The position numbers and the translations under genes were made by a program. Under the pieces are notes generated by a model that did not search any database, had not been told where the DNA came from, and saw only the letters and a list, made by a program, of their open reading frames with translations. This document shows, one piece after another, positions 1 through 5,638 of a DNA stretch of 8,765 nt. Numbering within the stretch: the first letter of the stretch is position 1; every line of letters begins with the position of its first letter. The stretch lies in assembly GCA_963506915.1 (NCBI GenBank), contig CAUORE010000046.1:1-8765 (forward strand), read 5' to 3'. The DNA comes from JABCPE02 sp963506915. GTDB taxonomy: Bacteria; Bacteroidota; Bacteroidia; Flavobacteriales; Weeksellaceae.

Positions 1-356
1 TTAGCAACAGTTTTTCTCTTTCCTTTACGAGTTCTAGAGTTATTTTTCGTTCTTTGGCCTCTTAAAGGTAATCCCAGTCTATGACGAATCCCTCTTTGGC
101 ATCCAATATCCATCAATCTCTTGATGTTTAATTGAACTTCAGATCTTAACTCTCCTTCTACTTTTACATTTTCAGAGATATAATTTCTGATAGCAGCCAA
201 TTCGTCGTCATTCCATTCGTTGACTTTCTTATCTTCGCTGATTCCAGCGTTTTTCAAAATCTCAGACGCAGTACTTCTACCTATTCCATAAATATAAGTA
301 AGTCCTATTACGCCTCTTTTGTTTTTTGGTAAATCTATACCTGCAATTCTCGCCAT
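1..356 (-). CDS. rpsM: 30S ribosomal protein S13 (uS13), partial, C-terminus beyond left edge
   Basis: S13 sits in the 30S head, where it contacts 16S rRNA, P-site tRNA and the 50S subunit through bridges. I translated it by hand from the ATG at 354-356. It gives 118 complete residues and then two bases of an unfinished codon at the edge. Visible parts are the N-terminus MARIAGIDLPKNKR, a GIGRSTA helix-turn-helix segment near residues 24-30, the family signature RGIRHRLGLPLRGQR at 88-102, and the start of the basic tail (RTRKGKRKT). Flavobacterial S13 is about 124 aa, so only a handful of residues are missing. The TAA seen at the very edge is out of frame. It follows rpmJ after 23 nt, the normal first gene of the alpha block; rpsK, rpsD, rpoA and rplQ would be expected just outside the window (inference). 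Confidence 0.97.
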   Translation of the reverse strand, partial: MARIAGIDLPKNKRGVIGLTYIYGIGRSTASEILKNAGISEDKKVNEWNDDELAAIRNYISENVKVEGELRSEVQLNIKRLMDIGCQRGIRHRLGLPLRGQRTKNNSRTRKGKRKTVA

Positions 357-379
357 AATTTAATTGTATGCTATTTTAA

Positions 380-496
380 TTAGCCTTGTCTTTGTTTAAA
401 TTTAGGGTTCTTTTTGTTAATAATGTACAATCTGCCTTTTCTTCTTACGATTTTGCAGTCTGCACTTCTTTTCTTAATTGATGCTCTAACTTTCAT
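380..496 (-). CDS. rpmJ: 50S ribosomal protein L36 (bL36), zinc-free form
   Basis: This is a 38-codon gene read by hand from ATG at 494-496 to TAA at 380-382. L36 is the smallest 50S protein and binds 23S rRNA domains near the base of the L7/L12 stalk. The sequence starts MKVRASIKKRSADCK and ends PKFKQRQG, both unmistakable for the family. Zinc-binding L36 uses Cys11, Cys14, Cys27 and a His near 33; here these positions are Ser11, Cys14, Asn27 and Phe33, so three of four ligands are gone and no zinc should be held. This is the C-minus type, which as far as I recall is usual in flavobacteria. It lies between infA (35-nt gap) and rpsM (23-nt gap), the standard place in this phylum. No Shine-Dalgarno sequence precedes the start; the leader is A-rich. 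Confidence 0.97.
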   Translation of the reverse strand: MKVRASIKKRSADCKIVRRKGRLYIINKKNPKFKQRQG

Positions 497-531
497 CTTA
501 TATTCTTAATTTTATTCTAACTAATATACTT

Positions 532-747
532 CTAGTATCTAAAAGTAATTCTTCCCTTAGTCAAGTCATATGGAGAAAGTTCTAATTTCACCTTATCACC
601 TGGCAAGAGCTTTATATAGTGCATTCTCATCTTCCCAGAAATATGTGCTATGAGAACATGCCCATTTTCTAGTTCAACACGAAACATCGCGTTTGATAAT
701 GCCTCCACTATTACTCCATCCTGTTCTATATGCTTTTGCTTTGCCAT
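532..747 (-). CDS. infA: Translation initiation factor IF-1
   Basis: IF-1 binds the 30S A-site during initiation, works with IF-2 and IF-3, and blocks premature A-site entry. The 71-aa product is one S1-type OB-fold and matches the usual 71-72 aa length. Recognisable segments are DGVIVEALSNAMFRVELENG (10-29), AHISGKMR (34-41) and LLPGDKVKLELSPYDLTKGR (47-66), which hold the conserved basic surface residues. The ATG start gives MAKQKHIEQDG, the expected N-terminus. It lies 6 nt after secY, with no adk or map between them as in many Firmicutes. An AAGG sits about 10 nt before the ATG, too far away and too weak to call a ribosome-binding site. Confidence 0.98.
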   Translation of the reverse strand: MAKQKHIEQDGVIVEALSNAMFRVELENGHVLIAHISGKMRMHYIKLLPGDKVKLELSPYDLTKGRITFRY

Positions 748-753
748 ATCTTA

Positions 754-2136
754 TTACCTTTTTATTGTTCTTGATAATTTTGACTGCATCAAACCATCAT
801 AGTGATGATTCAAAAGATAAGTGTTTACTTGTTGTACAGTATCCAATATTACACTTACCATAATCAACAATGATGTTCCACCAAAAAATAGTGAAAATCT
901 GTCTGTTTGTACAAAAGTACCATGAACTATTGCTGGAAGGACTGCAAAGATAGCTAAAAAAATCGAACCTGGCAAAGTTATTTTTGATAAAATATCATCT
1001 ATATAATCTGCTGTTTCTTTCCCTGGTTTTATTTTAGGGATTAATCCACCATTTCTTTTCAGTTCCTCAGCCATTTGATGGGTTGGAATTGAGATGGCTG
1101 TATAGAAGAAAGAAAATATTATAATCAACAATGCAAATAGAACATTATACTGCCAGCTAAAAACATTTTTAAAGCCAGCTAAGAATGTATTTGTCTCATC
1201 TACTTTAGTCAATAACCCAGGAATGAACATGATTGCCTGCGCAAAAATGATAGGCATCACACCAGCAGCATTTACTTTCAAAGGAATCCATTGTCTAGCT
1301 CCCTCTGTCAAAGCGGTGTTGTGTCCCCCTCTTGCGTGGGCTCTGCTCACATATTGTACTGGTATCTTTCTTACAGCAACTGATAACAATATAGCTAAAA
1401 CAATAACTAATAACCAGAATAGAACTTCTACTAAAATAATGATAGAACCTAATCCTCCTTTGCTAGTTTGCTGAGTAACTTCATCTACAAAAGCCATAGG
1501 AAGATCTGCTAGTATCCCCACCATTATCAATATAGATATACCATTACCGATACCTCTATCAGTTATCTTCTCTCCCAGCCACATAGAAAACAAGGATCCT
1601 GTTACAAGGATTACTATACTAGGTAACCAAAACATCACAGATTCAGGTTCTACATAATAAGCAGTTCTAAACTGTGCATAAGGTAAAAACTCATTCGTTA
1701 TAGTACCTAGATAAAACGGAGCCTGAACTAGACATACTCCTATCGTAAGCCATCTTGTTATTTGGTTTAGAGTATTTCTTCCACTCTCTCCATCTTTCTG
1801 TAGTTTTTGAAAATATGGAACAAGCATTCCCATCAACTGAACTATAATAGATGCTGAAATATATGGCATAATACCTAAAGCCAATATAGAAGCCCTACCA
1901 AAAGCACCTCCTGTAAAAGATGATAACAAACTCAAAAAACCTGTTCCTTGTTTGCTGCCTCCTTGATTTTGGTAATGCTGCAAAAGATTCCCTACCTCGT
2001 CCAAGTTAATGGCAGGCAGGGAAATATATGATGCGAATCTATACACCAATACAAGAGAAATAGTAAATAATATTTTTTCTCTTAATTCTTCAAGACTCCA
2101 AATGTTTTTGAGTGTTTGTATAAATCCTTTCTTCAT
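754..2136 (-). CDS. secY: Preprotein translocase channel subunit SecY
   Basis: SecY forms the protein-conducting pore of the SecYEG translocon in the inner membrane, used by SecA and by ribosomes bearing SRP substrates. The 460-aa product shows ten hydrophobic segments, at roughly 21-40, 83-104, 129-148, 168-187, 198-217, 230-254, 290-309, 331-350, 388-406 and 415-436. The glycine- and serine-rich stretch near 63-80 fits the plug after TM1. Cytosolic signatures include LGEKITDRGIGNGIS (187-201), RKIPVQYVSR (256-265) in the loop that contacts SecA and ribosome, and NGGLIPKIKPGKETADYI (362-379). The hydrophilic insertion around residues 51-65 (QNQGGSKQG) before the plug is slightly long, probably lineage variation. 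It starts 8 nt after rplO, the normal end of the spc block. No frameshift is seen. Confidence 0.98.
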   Translation of the reverse strand: MKKGFIQTLKNIWSLEELREKILFTISLVLVYRFASYISLPAINLDEVGNLLQHYQNQGGSKQGTGFLSLLSSFTGGAFGRASILALGIMPYISASIIVQLMGMLVPYFQKLQKDGESGRNTLNQITRWLTIGVCLVQAPFYLGTITNEFLPYAQFRTAYYVEPESVMFWLPSIVILVTGSLFSMWLGEKITDRGIGNGISILIMVGILADLPMAFVDEVTQQTSKGGLGSIIILVEVLFWLLVIVLAILLSVAVRKIPVQYVSRAHARGGHNTALTEGARQWIPLKVNAAGVMPIIFAQAIMFIPGLLTKVDETNTFLAGFKNVFSWQYNVLFALLIIIFSFFYTAISIPTHQMAEELKRNGGLIPKIKPGKETADYIDDILSKITLPGSIFLAIFAVLPAIVHGTFVQTDRFSLFFGGTSLLIMVSVILDTVQQVNTYLLNHHYDGLMQSKLSRTIKR

Positions 2137-2144
2137 TATTTTTT

Positions 2145-2591
2145 TTATAGAGTGATTGCTTTACCTCCTACTTTGTTTATTGCTTCCTCAGCAGATTTAG
2201 TAAATTTATTTGCAGAAATAGAAACTCCTGATTTTAGTTCCCCTCTACCCATAATTTTTACTAATTCATTTTTAGAAGACAATCCGTTTTCAACCAAAAC
2301 TTCTTTAGTGATTTCAGTTAAATTTTTAGCATCAATTAATGATTGAATAGTATCCAAGTTTATAGCTCTATACTCTTTTCTATTCACATTATTGAAACCA
2401 AACTTTGGAAGTCTTCTTTGTAAAGGCATTTGTCCTCCTTCAAAACCTATTTTGGTAGAGTTACCAGATCTTGATTTAGCACCTTTGTGACCTCTTGTAG
2501 AAGTACCTCCTTTACCACTACCTTGTCCTCTACCTAATCTTTTAGAGTTGTGAGTAGCTCCTGATGCTGGTTTAATATTACTTAAATTCAT
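2145..2591 (-). CDS. rplO: 50S ribosomal protein L15 (uL15)
   Basis: L15 is a late-assembling 50S protein with a long, glycine-rich basic N-terminal extension that threads into 23S rRNA. I start it at the ATG at 2589-2591, giving 148 aa beginning MNLSNIKPASGATHNSKRLG. An in-frame ATG 24 nt upstream would add MNFKFKTI, but the family begins at MNL. Visible parts are the RGQGSGKGGTSTRGHKGAKS tail (21-40), GFEGGQMPLQRRLPKFGF (49-66) and the C-terminal globular part with KIMGRGELKSG (112-122) and KVGGKAITL at the end. It is separated from rpmD by an unusually long 75-nt spacer that holds a hairpin, and is followed 8 nt later by secY. Confidence 0.96.
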   Translation of the reverse strand: MNLSNIKPASGATHNSKRLGRGQGSGKGGTSTRGHKGAKSRSGNSTKIGFEGGQMPLQRRLPKFGFNNVNRKEYRAINLDTIQSLIDAKNLTEITKEVLVENGLSSKNELVKIMGRGELKSGVSISANKFTKSAEEAINKVGGKAITL

Positions 2592-2666
2592 AATTGTCTT
2601 AAATTTAAAATTCAAATCAAAAGATTTAATGCCAATCTCTCAGCATTAAACCTTTTAAGATTATTT
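2592..2666 (-). other. Structured 75-nt leader between rpmD and rplO
   Basis: This is one of three long spacers in an otherwise tightly packed operon. It holds an inverted repeat (annotated separately), then an AT-rich run leading to the L15 ATG. The other in-frame ATG, at 2613-2615, lies inside this stretch but is not the family start. I see no Bacteroidota promoter pair (TTTG near -33 with TAnnTTTG near -7) and no GC-rich terminator. The role is unknown; candidates are mRNA processing, stability control or autoregulation. Confidence 0.6.
2619..2656 (-). promoter_or_regulatory. Candidate RNA hairpin upstream of rplO
   Basis: The arms at 2619-2632 (plus strand aaaagatttaatgc) and 2643-2656 (gcattaaaccttt plus one t) pair over 14 positions around a 10-nt loop (caatctctca). 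On the plus strand there is one A-C mismatch (2624/2651); in RNA read from the minus strand this becomes a G-U pair, so all 14 positions pair only in the transcribed strand. The stem is AU-rich, with three G-C pairs and the G-U. The right side in RNA ends in UCUUUU followed by GAUUUG, too broken a U-tract for a normal intrinsic terminator. I read it as an mRNA element within the operon, function unknown. Confidence 0.6.
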
Positions 2667-2843
2667 TTATTTTTGAACTTCTACTAAATGTTTTACTGCT
2701 GCTACCATTCCTAAAATAGATGGTGTAGCTTCGTGCTCTACTACTTGGTTCAATTTTCTAAGACCTAATGCCTCAAGTGTTAATTTTTGAGTTTTAGTTC
2801 TACCAATAGCACTTCTTACTTGTTTTACTTTAATTGTTGCCAT
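2667..2843 (-). CDS. rpmD: 50S ribosomal protein L30 (uL30)
   Basis: This 58-aa gene was translated by hand from ATG at 2841-2843 to TAA at 2667-2669. L30 is a small ferredoxin-like-fold protein on the solvent side of the 50S subunit, near L5 and 5S rRNA. The product reads MATIKVKQVRSAIGRTKTQK, then LEALGLRKLNQVVEH (23-37) and ends AAVKHLVEVQK; the IGR...Q....L.ALGL pattern is the L30 signature. Length is normal for the family (about 58-60 aa). It starts 13 nt after rpsE and precedes rplO, the canonical spc order. The long spacer to rplO that follows is unusual. Confidence 0.97.
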   Translation of the reverse strand: MATIKVKQVRSAIGRTKTQKLTLEALGLRKLNQVVEHEATPSILGMVAAVKHLVEVQK

Positions 2844-2856
2844 TTTTCTTTAAAAA

Positions 2857-3378
2857 TTAACCGTTGAACACTTTATTTAGAGAAATCCCTCTCATTCTTG
2901 CGATTTCCTCTGGTCTTCTGATATCTAACAACGCCTTGAATGTAGCTTTTACCACATTGTGAGGGTTAGAAGAACCTTTAGACTTTGACAATACATCATG
3001 CACTCCCGCAGATTCTAGAACGGCTCTCACCGCACCCCCTGCGATAAGTCCTGTACCATGAGATGCAGGTCTTAAGAAGATATCAGCTCCTCCGTATCTT
3101 GCAGATGTTTGATGAGGAATTGTATGATTGATTACAGGTACTCTTACTAAGTTTTTCTTAGCTTCTTCTACTGCTTTAGAAATTGCAGATGCAACTTCTT
3201 TAGACTTACCAAGACCATGACCAATCACACCATCTTCATTTCCTACTACAACGATAGCAGAAAATCCGAAAGCACGACCTCCTTTGGTTACCTTGGTTAC
3301 TCTGTTCACAGCAACTAGACGATCTACTAATTCTAATCCTCCAGGTTTTACTCTTTCTATATTATCTATTCCTAACAT
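2857..3378 (-). CDS. rpsE: 30S ribosomal protein S5 (uS5)
   Basis: S5 lies at the body/head junction of the 30S subunit, lines the mRNA entry channel with S3 and S4, and affects decoding accuracy. The 173-aa product has the N-terminal double-stranded-RNA-binding-type domain: LVDRLVAVNRVTKVTKGGR (17-35) with the conserved GGRAFGFSAIVVVG, then GHGLGKSKEVASAISKAVEE (53-72). The C-terminal domain has HGTGLIAGGAVRAVLESAGV (107-126). Key loop residues around 24-35 match the conserved pattern where spectinomycin-resistance changes occur in other bacteria, and I see no gap there. Length fits flavobacterial S5. It begins 18 nt after rplR with no Shine-Dalgarno motif. Confidence 0.98.
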   Translation of the reverse strand: MLGIDNIERVKPGGLELVDRLVAVNRVTKVTKGGRAFGFSAIVVVGNEDGVIGHGLGKSKEVASAISKAVEEAKKNLVRVPVINHTIPHQTSARYGGADIFLRPASHGTGLIAGGAVRAVLESAGVHDVLSKSKGSSNPHNVVKATFKALLDIRRPEEIARMRGISLNKVFNG

Positions 3379-3396
3379 ATTTCGATACTTTTAAAA

Positions 3397-3750
3397 TTAG
3401 AATTGAAGACCTCCTTCTCTAGCACCATCAGCAAGAGCTTTTATTCTTCCGTGATATACGAAACCATTTCTATCAAAAACTACTTTTTCATAGCCTGCTG
3501 CTTTTGCCTTTTCAGCAATTCTTTTACCTACAGCTGCTGCTACTTCAGTTTTTGTTCCTTTAGCGTTTACTTCTTTCTCTCTAGAAGAAGCGAATACTAA
3601 AGTTTTACCTTCTTTGTCATCGATCAACTGAGCATAAATTTCTTTATTACTCTTATATACAGATAATCTTGGTGATGCCTGAGTACCGGAGATTTTCCCT
3701 CTTACTCTTCTCTTTATTCTGTTTCTTTTTTCTACTTTTGTTAATGCCAT
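3397..3750 (-). CDS. rplR: 50S ribosomal protein L18 (uL18)
   Basis: L18 binds 5S rRNA together with L5 and helps anchor it in the central protuberance. The 117-aa product has a basic N-terminus (KVEKRNRIKRRVRGKISG, 5-22) for rRNA contact, the PRLSVYKSNKEIYAQLIDD core (27-45), and the C-terminal VVFDRNGFVYHGRIKALADG (90-109) followed by AREGGLQF, which is the near-universal L18 ending. Length is standard (about 117-120). It begins 11 nt after rplF and is followed 18 nt later by rpsE. An open frame on the opposite strand across its 3' half is a shadow of this gene. Confidence 0.98.
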   Translation of the reverse strand: MALTKVEKRNRIKRRVRGKISGTQASPRLSVYKSNKEIYAQLIDDKEGKTLVFASSREKEVNAKGTKTEVAAAVGKRIAEKAKAAGYEKVVFDRNGFVYHGRIKALADGAREGGLQF

Positions 3751-3761
3751 TTCCTTAAATT

Positions 3762-4307
3762 TTAAGCAGATTTACCAGCTTTTCTTCTAACATTTTCTCC
3801 TACAAATCTCACACCTTTTCCTTTGTAAGGTTCAGGTTTTCTAAATGATCTGATTTTTGCAACCACCATTCCCAATAATTGTTTATCATGAGATGATAAA
3901 GTGATGATTGGGTTCTTACCTTTTTCAGTCTCAGTATTTAATGTGATTTCTTTTGGAAGTTCCATTATAATACCATGAGAGAAACCTAGAGCCAACTCCA
4001 GTTTTTGTCCTGAGTGAGATGCTCTATAACCTACACCTACTAATTCTAACTGTTTTGTAAACCCTTCTGAAACACCAACTACCATATTGTTGATTAGTGC
4101 TCTATAAAGACCATGAAGAGATCTATGTTCTTTAGAATCAGATGGTCTGTTTACTGTTAGTTCAGCACCTTCTTGTGCTATCGTAATCCCTTTGGTGATT
4201 TCTTGAGAAAGTTCACCTTTTGGTCCTTTCACAGTTACTACATTATTAGAAAATGATACTGTAACTCCTGCTGGGATTGTTATAATTGATTTACCAATTC
4301 TTGACAT
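3762..4307 (-). CDS. rplF: 50S ribosomal protein L6 (uL6)
   Basis: L6 is made of two similar RNA-binding domains and sits by the sarcin-ricin loop and stalk base, near the elongation-factor site. The 181-aa product begins MSRIGKSIITIPAGV. Domain 1 contains VTVKGPKGELSQ (24-35) and domain 2 has LVGVGYRA (89-96). It ends with the family signature PEPYKGKGVRF (158-168) and ENVRRKAGKSA. Length is typical. It starts 16 nt after rpsH. An AGGA lies four bases before the ATG, the nearest thing to a Shine-Dalgarno motif in the window but weak and possibly chance. Confidence 0.98.
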   Translation of the reverse strand: MSRIGKSIITIPAGVTVSFSNNVVTVKGPKGELSQEITKGITIAQEGAELTVNRPSDSKEHRSLHGLYRALINNMVVGVSEGFTKQLELVGVGYRASHSGQKLELALGFSHGIIMELPKEITLNTETEKGKNPIITLSSHDKQLLGMVVAKIRSFRKPEPYKGKGVRFVGENVRRKAGKSA

Positions 4308-4323
4308 TATTCCTATTTATAAA

Positions 4324-4722
4324 TTAATATACATAGCAGATTACTTCACCTCCTACTTTCTCTTGTCTTGCTTTTTTATCAGTCATTACTCCTTTAGAAG
4401 TAGAGATAATAGCTATTCCCAAACCGTTCAATACTCTTGGAAGTTCATCTGAACCAGCGTATTTTCTCAAACCAGGTCTAGAAGCTCTCTGAATAGACTT
4501 GATAGCTGGTTTGTTAGTTTGCTTGTCATACTTCAAAGCGATTTTGATAGTCCCTTGAACAGCATTATCTTCAAACTTATAGTTCAAGATGTACCCTTGA
4601 TCAAATAGGATTTTCGTAATCTCCTTTTTAATTTTCGATGCAGGAATTTCCACCACTTTGTGGCCTGCGCTTTGTGCGTTCCTTACTCTAGTTAGGAAAT
4701 CTGAAATTGGATCTGTTACCAT
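4324..4722 (-). CDS. rpsH: 30S ribosomal protein S8 (uS8)
   Basis: S8 binds helix 21 of 16S rRNA and organises assembly of the central domain; in E. coli it is also the translational repressor of the spc operon. The 132-aa product starts MVTDPISDFLTRVRNAQSAG and ends with the S8 signature STSKGVMTDKKARQEKVGG (107-125) and EVICYVY. Residues STSKG in the C-terminal domain are the conserved rRNA-contact loop. The start is supported by the MxTDPI(S/A)DxLTRxRNA family opening. It follows an 81-nt spacer that may be structured, and the ATG is preceded by an A9-G-A4 tract in the mRNA. Whether S8 feeds back on its own mRNA here is not known. Confidence 0.98.
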   Translation of the reverse strand: MVTDPISDFLTRVRNAQSAGHKVVEIPASKIKKEITKILFDQGYILNYKFEDNAVQGTIKIALKYDKQTNKPAIKSIQRASRPGLRKYAGSDELPRVLNGLGIAIISTSKGVMTDKKARQEKVGGEVICYVY

Positions 4723-4803
4723 TTTTCTTTTTTTTTAATATTGGTTAATGATAATTAGTTTTGCAATTTTTACAACTTAATTATCTCGATTTGTTAAAAA
4801 TTG
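4723..4803 (-). promoter_or_regulatory. Possibly structured 81-nt leader of rpsH
   Basis: Two inverted repeats interleave here. Repeat 1 pairs 4764-4775 with 4791-4803: 12 bp with one bulged base, 15-nt loop, and its 5' side directly abuts the rpsN stop codon. Repeat 2 pairs 4750-4757 (gataatta) with 4778-4785 (taattatc), 8 perfect bp. The 5' arm of repeat 2 in RNA lies inside the loop of repeat 1 and its 3' arm lies beyond it, the topology of an H-type pseudoknot; the 6-nt connector over a 12-bp stem may be too short, so the stems could instead compete. Downstream is a run of nine A in RNA (T run at 4728-4736) next to the S8 start. No promoter or terminator is recognised. Confidence 0.5.
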
Positions 4804-5073
4804 TTACCAACTTGCTTTTTTAACACCAGGGATAAGTCCTTGGTTTGCCATTTCTCTGAAAGTAACTCTCGAAATTCCGAAGATTCTCATATACCCTCTT
4901 GGTCTTCCTGTAAGTTTGCATCTGTTGTGCAATCTCACTGGAGAAGCATTTTTAGGCAATTTTTGTAGAGCTTCATAATCTCCCGCTTCTTTCAAAGCTT
5001 TTCTTTTAGCGGCATATTTAGCAACTAGTGCTTCTCTTTTGCGCTCACGCGCTTTCATTGATTCCTTTGCCAT
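4804..5073 (-). CDS. rpsN: 30S ribosomal protein S14 (uS14), zinc-free form
   Basis: S14 is a late-assembling 30S head protein next to S3, S10 and S19. The 89-aa product has a long basic helical N-terminus (residues 1-40) and the conserved C-terminal block NRCKLTGRPRGYMRIFGIS (50-68), then RVTFREMA and the GVKKASW end. Short zinc-ribbon S14 has two CxxC pairs in this block; the equivalent positions here are Cys52, Thr55, Ser68 and Thr71, so only one cysteine remains and zinc cannot be held. This is the C-minus type, as in E. coli. It starts 2 nt after rplE stops, so translation is probably coupled. Confidence 0.98.
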   Translation of the reverse strand: MAKESMKARERKREALVAKYAAKRKALKEAGDYEALQKLPKNASPVRLHNRCKLTGRPRGYMRIFGISRVTFREMANQGLIPGVKKASW

Positions 5074-5075
5074 GA

Positions 5076-5627
5076 TTAGTTCTTTTTAAACGGTAATCCG
5101 AAATGAGTTAATAAAACTTTAGCTTCTTTATCTGTTTTAGCAGAAGTCACAAAAGTAATATCCATACCTTGGATTTTTTTCACTTTATCAATCACGATCT
5201 CAGGGAAGATAATCTGCTCGGTAATACCCAAGTTGTAGTTACCTCTTCCATCAAAACCATCAGCTTTGATTCCACTGAAATCTCTGATTCTTGGTAGTGC
5301 AGAAGATGTAAGTCTATCTAAAAACTCGTACATTCTGTCTGCTCTTAGTGTTACTTTTGCTCCAATTGGAACACCTCTTCTCAATTTGAATGAAGCTTCA
5401 TCTTTTTTAGAGATTGTTCCTACTGCTTTTTGTCCAGTAATTGCTGTAAGTTCTTCTACCGCATAATCTACAATCTTCTTATCTTGTACTGCATCTCCCA
5501 AACCTTGAGAAAGTACGATTTTCTCTAATCTTGGTACTTGCATTACAGACTTATACCCAAATTCTTCCATCATTGCTGGAACAATTTTTTCTTTATATAA
5601 TTTTTTGGGTCTAGCTATGTATTCCAT
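5076..5627 (-). CDS. rplE: 50S ribosomal protein L5 (uL5)
   Basis: L5 binds 5S rRNA with L18 and L25-type proteins, forms part of the central protuberance and touches P-site tRNA. The 183-aa product shows the N-terminal family region RLEKIVLSQGLGDAVQDKK (33-51), LTAITGQKAVGTISKK (60-75), LRRGVPIGAKVTLR (82-95) and the tRNA/S13-contacting loop GFDGRGNYNLGITEQIIFPE (124-143). It ends in HFGLPFKKN. Length is typical of bacteria (about 180). It follows rplX by 11 nt and is 2 nt from rpsN. In E. coli the S8 repressor site lies at the start of this gene; the 11-nt spacer here leaves no separate leader for such a site. Confidence 0.98.
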   Translation of the reverse strand: MEYIARPKKLYKEKIVPAMMEEFGYKSVMQVPRLEKIVLSQGLGDAVQDKKIVDYAVEELTAITGQKAVGTISKKDEASFKLRRGVPIGAKVTLRADRMYEFLDRLTSSALPRIRDFSGIKADGFDGRGNYNLGITEQIIFPEIVIDKVKKIQGMDITFVTSAKTDKEAKVLLTHFGLPFKKN

Positions 5628-5638
5628 CTTTTAGTCTT

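Noticed and set aside
1..3. TTA at the left edge as the rpsM stop codon
   Set aside because: Out of the S13 frame: 118 codons end at base 3, leaving two bases of an unfinished codon, and the family is a few residues longer.
526..538. Short inverted repeat (atact-tct-agtat) overlapping the infA stop codon, as a terminator
   Set aside because: Only 5 bp with a 3-base loop, AT-rich, no U-run; downstream rpmJ and rpsM belong to the same unit.
1223..1474. Plus-strand open frame of 83 codons antisense to secY
   Set aside because: No recognisable family; it mirrors hydrophobic codons of secY and has no independent start context.
2116..2346. Plus-strand open frame of 76 codons across the secY-rplO junction
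   Set aside because: Antisense to two certain genes and low-complexity Ser/Phe/Leu composition typical of a shadow frame.
2619..2656. The rpmD-rplO hairpin as a rho-independent terminator
   Set aside because: The stem is AU-rich and the following sequence lacks a clean U-run; terminating here would cut off L15, SecY, IF-1 and L36. I keep it only as an RNA element of unknown role.
3403..3600. Plus-strand open frame of 65 codons antisense to rplR
   Set aside because: Ser/Cys/Tyr/Phe-rich composition is what reversed Lys/Glu/Ala codons give; no family resemblance.
5266..5466. Plus-strand open frame of 66 codons antisense to rplE
   Set aside because: Fully inside a strongly conserved gene on the other strand; no motif.
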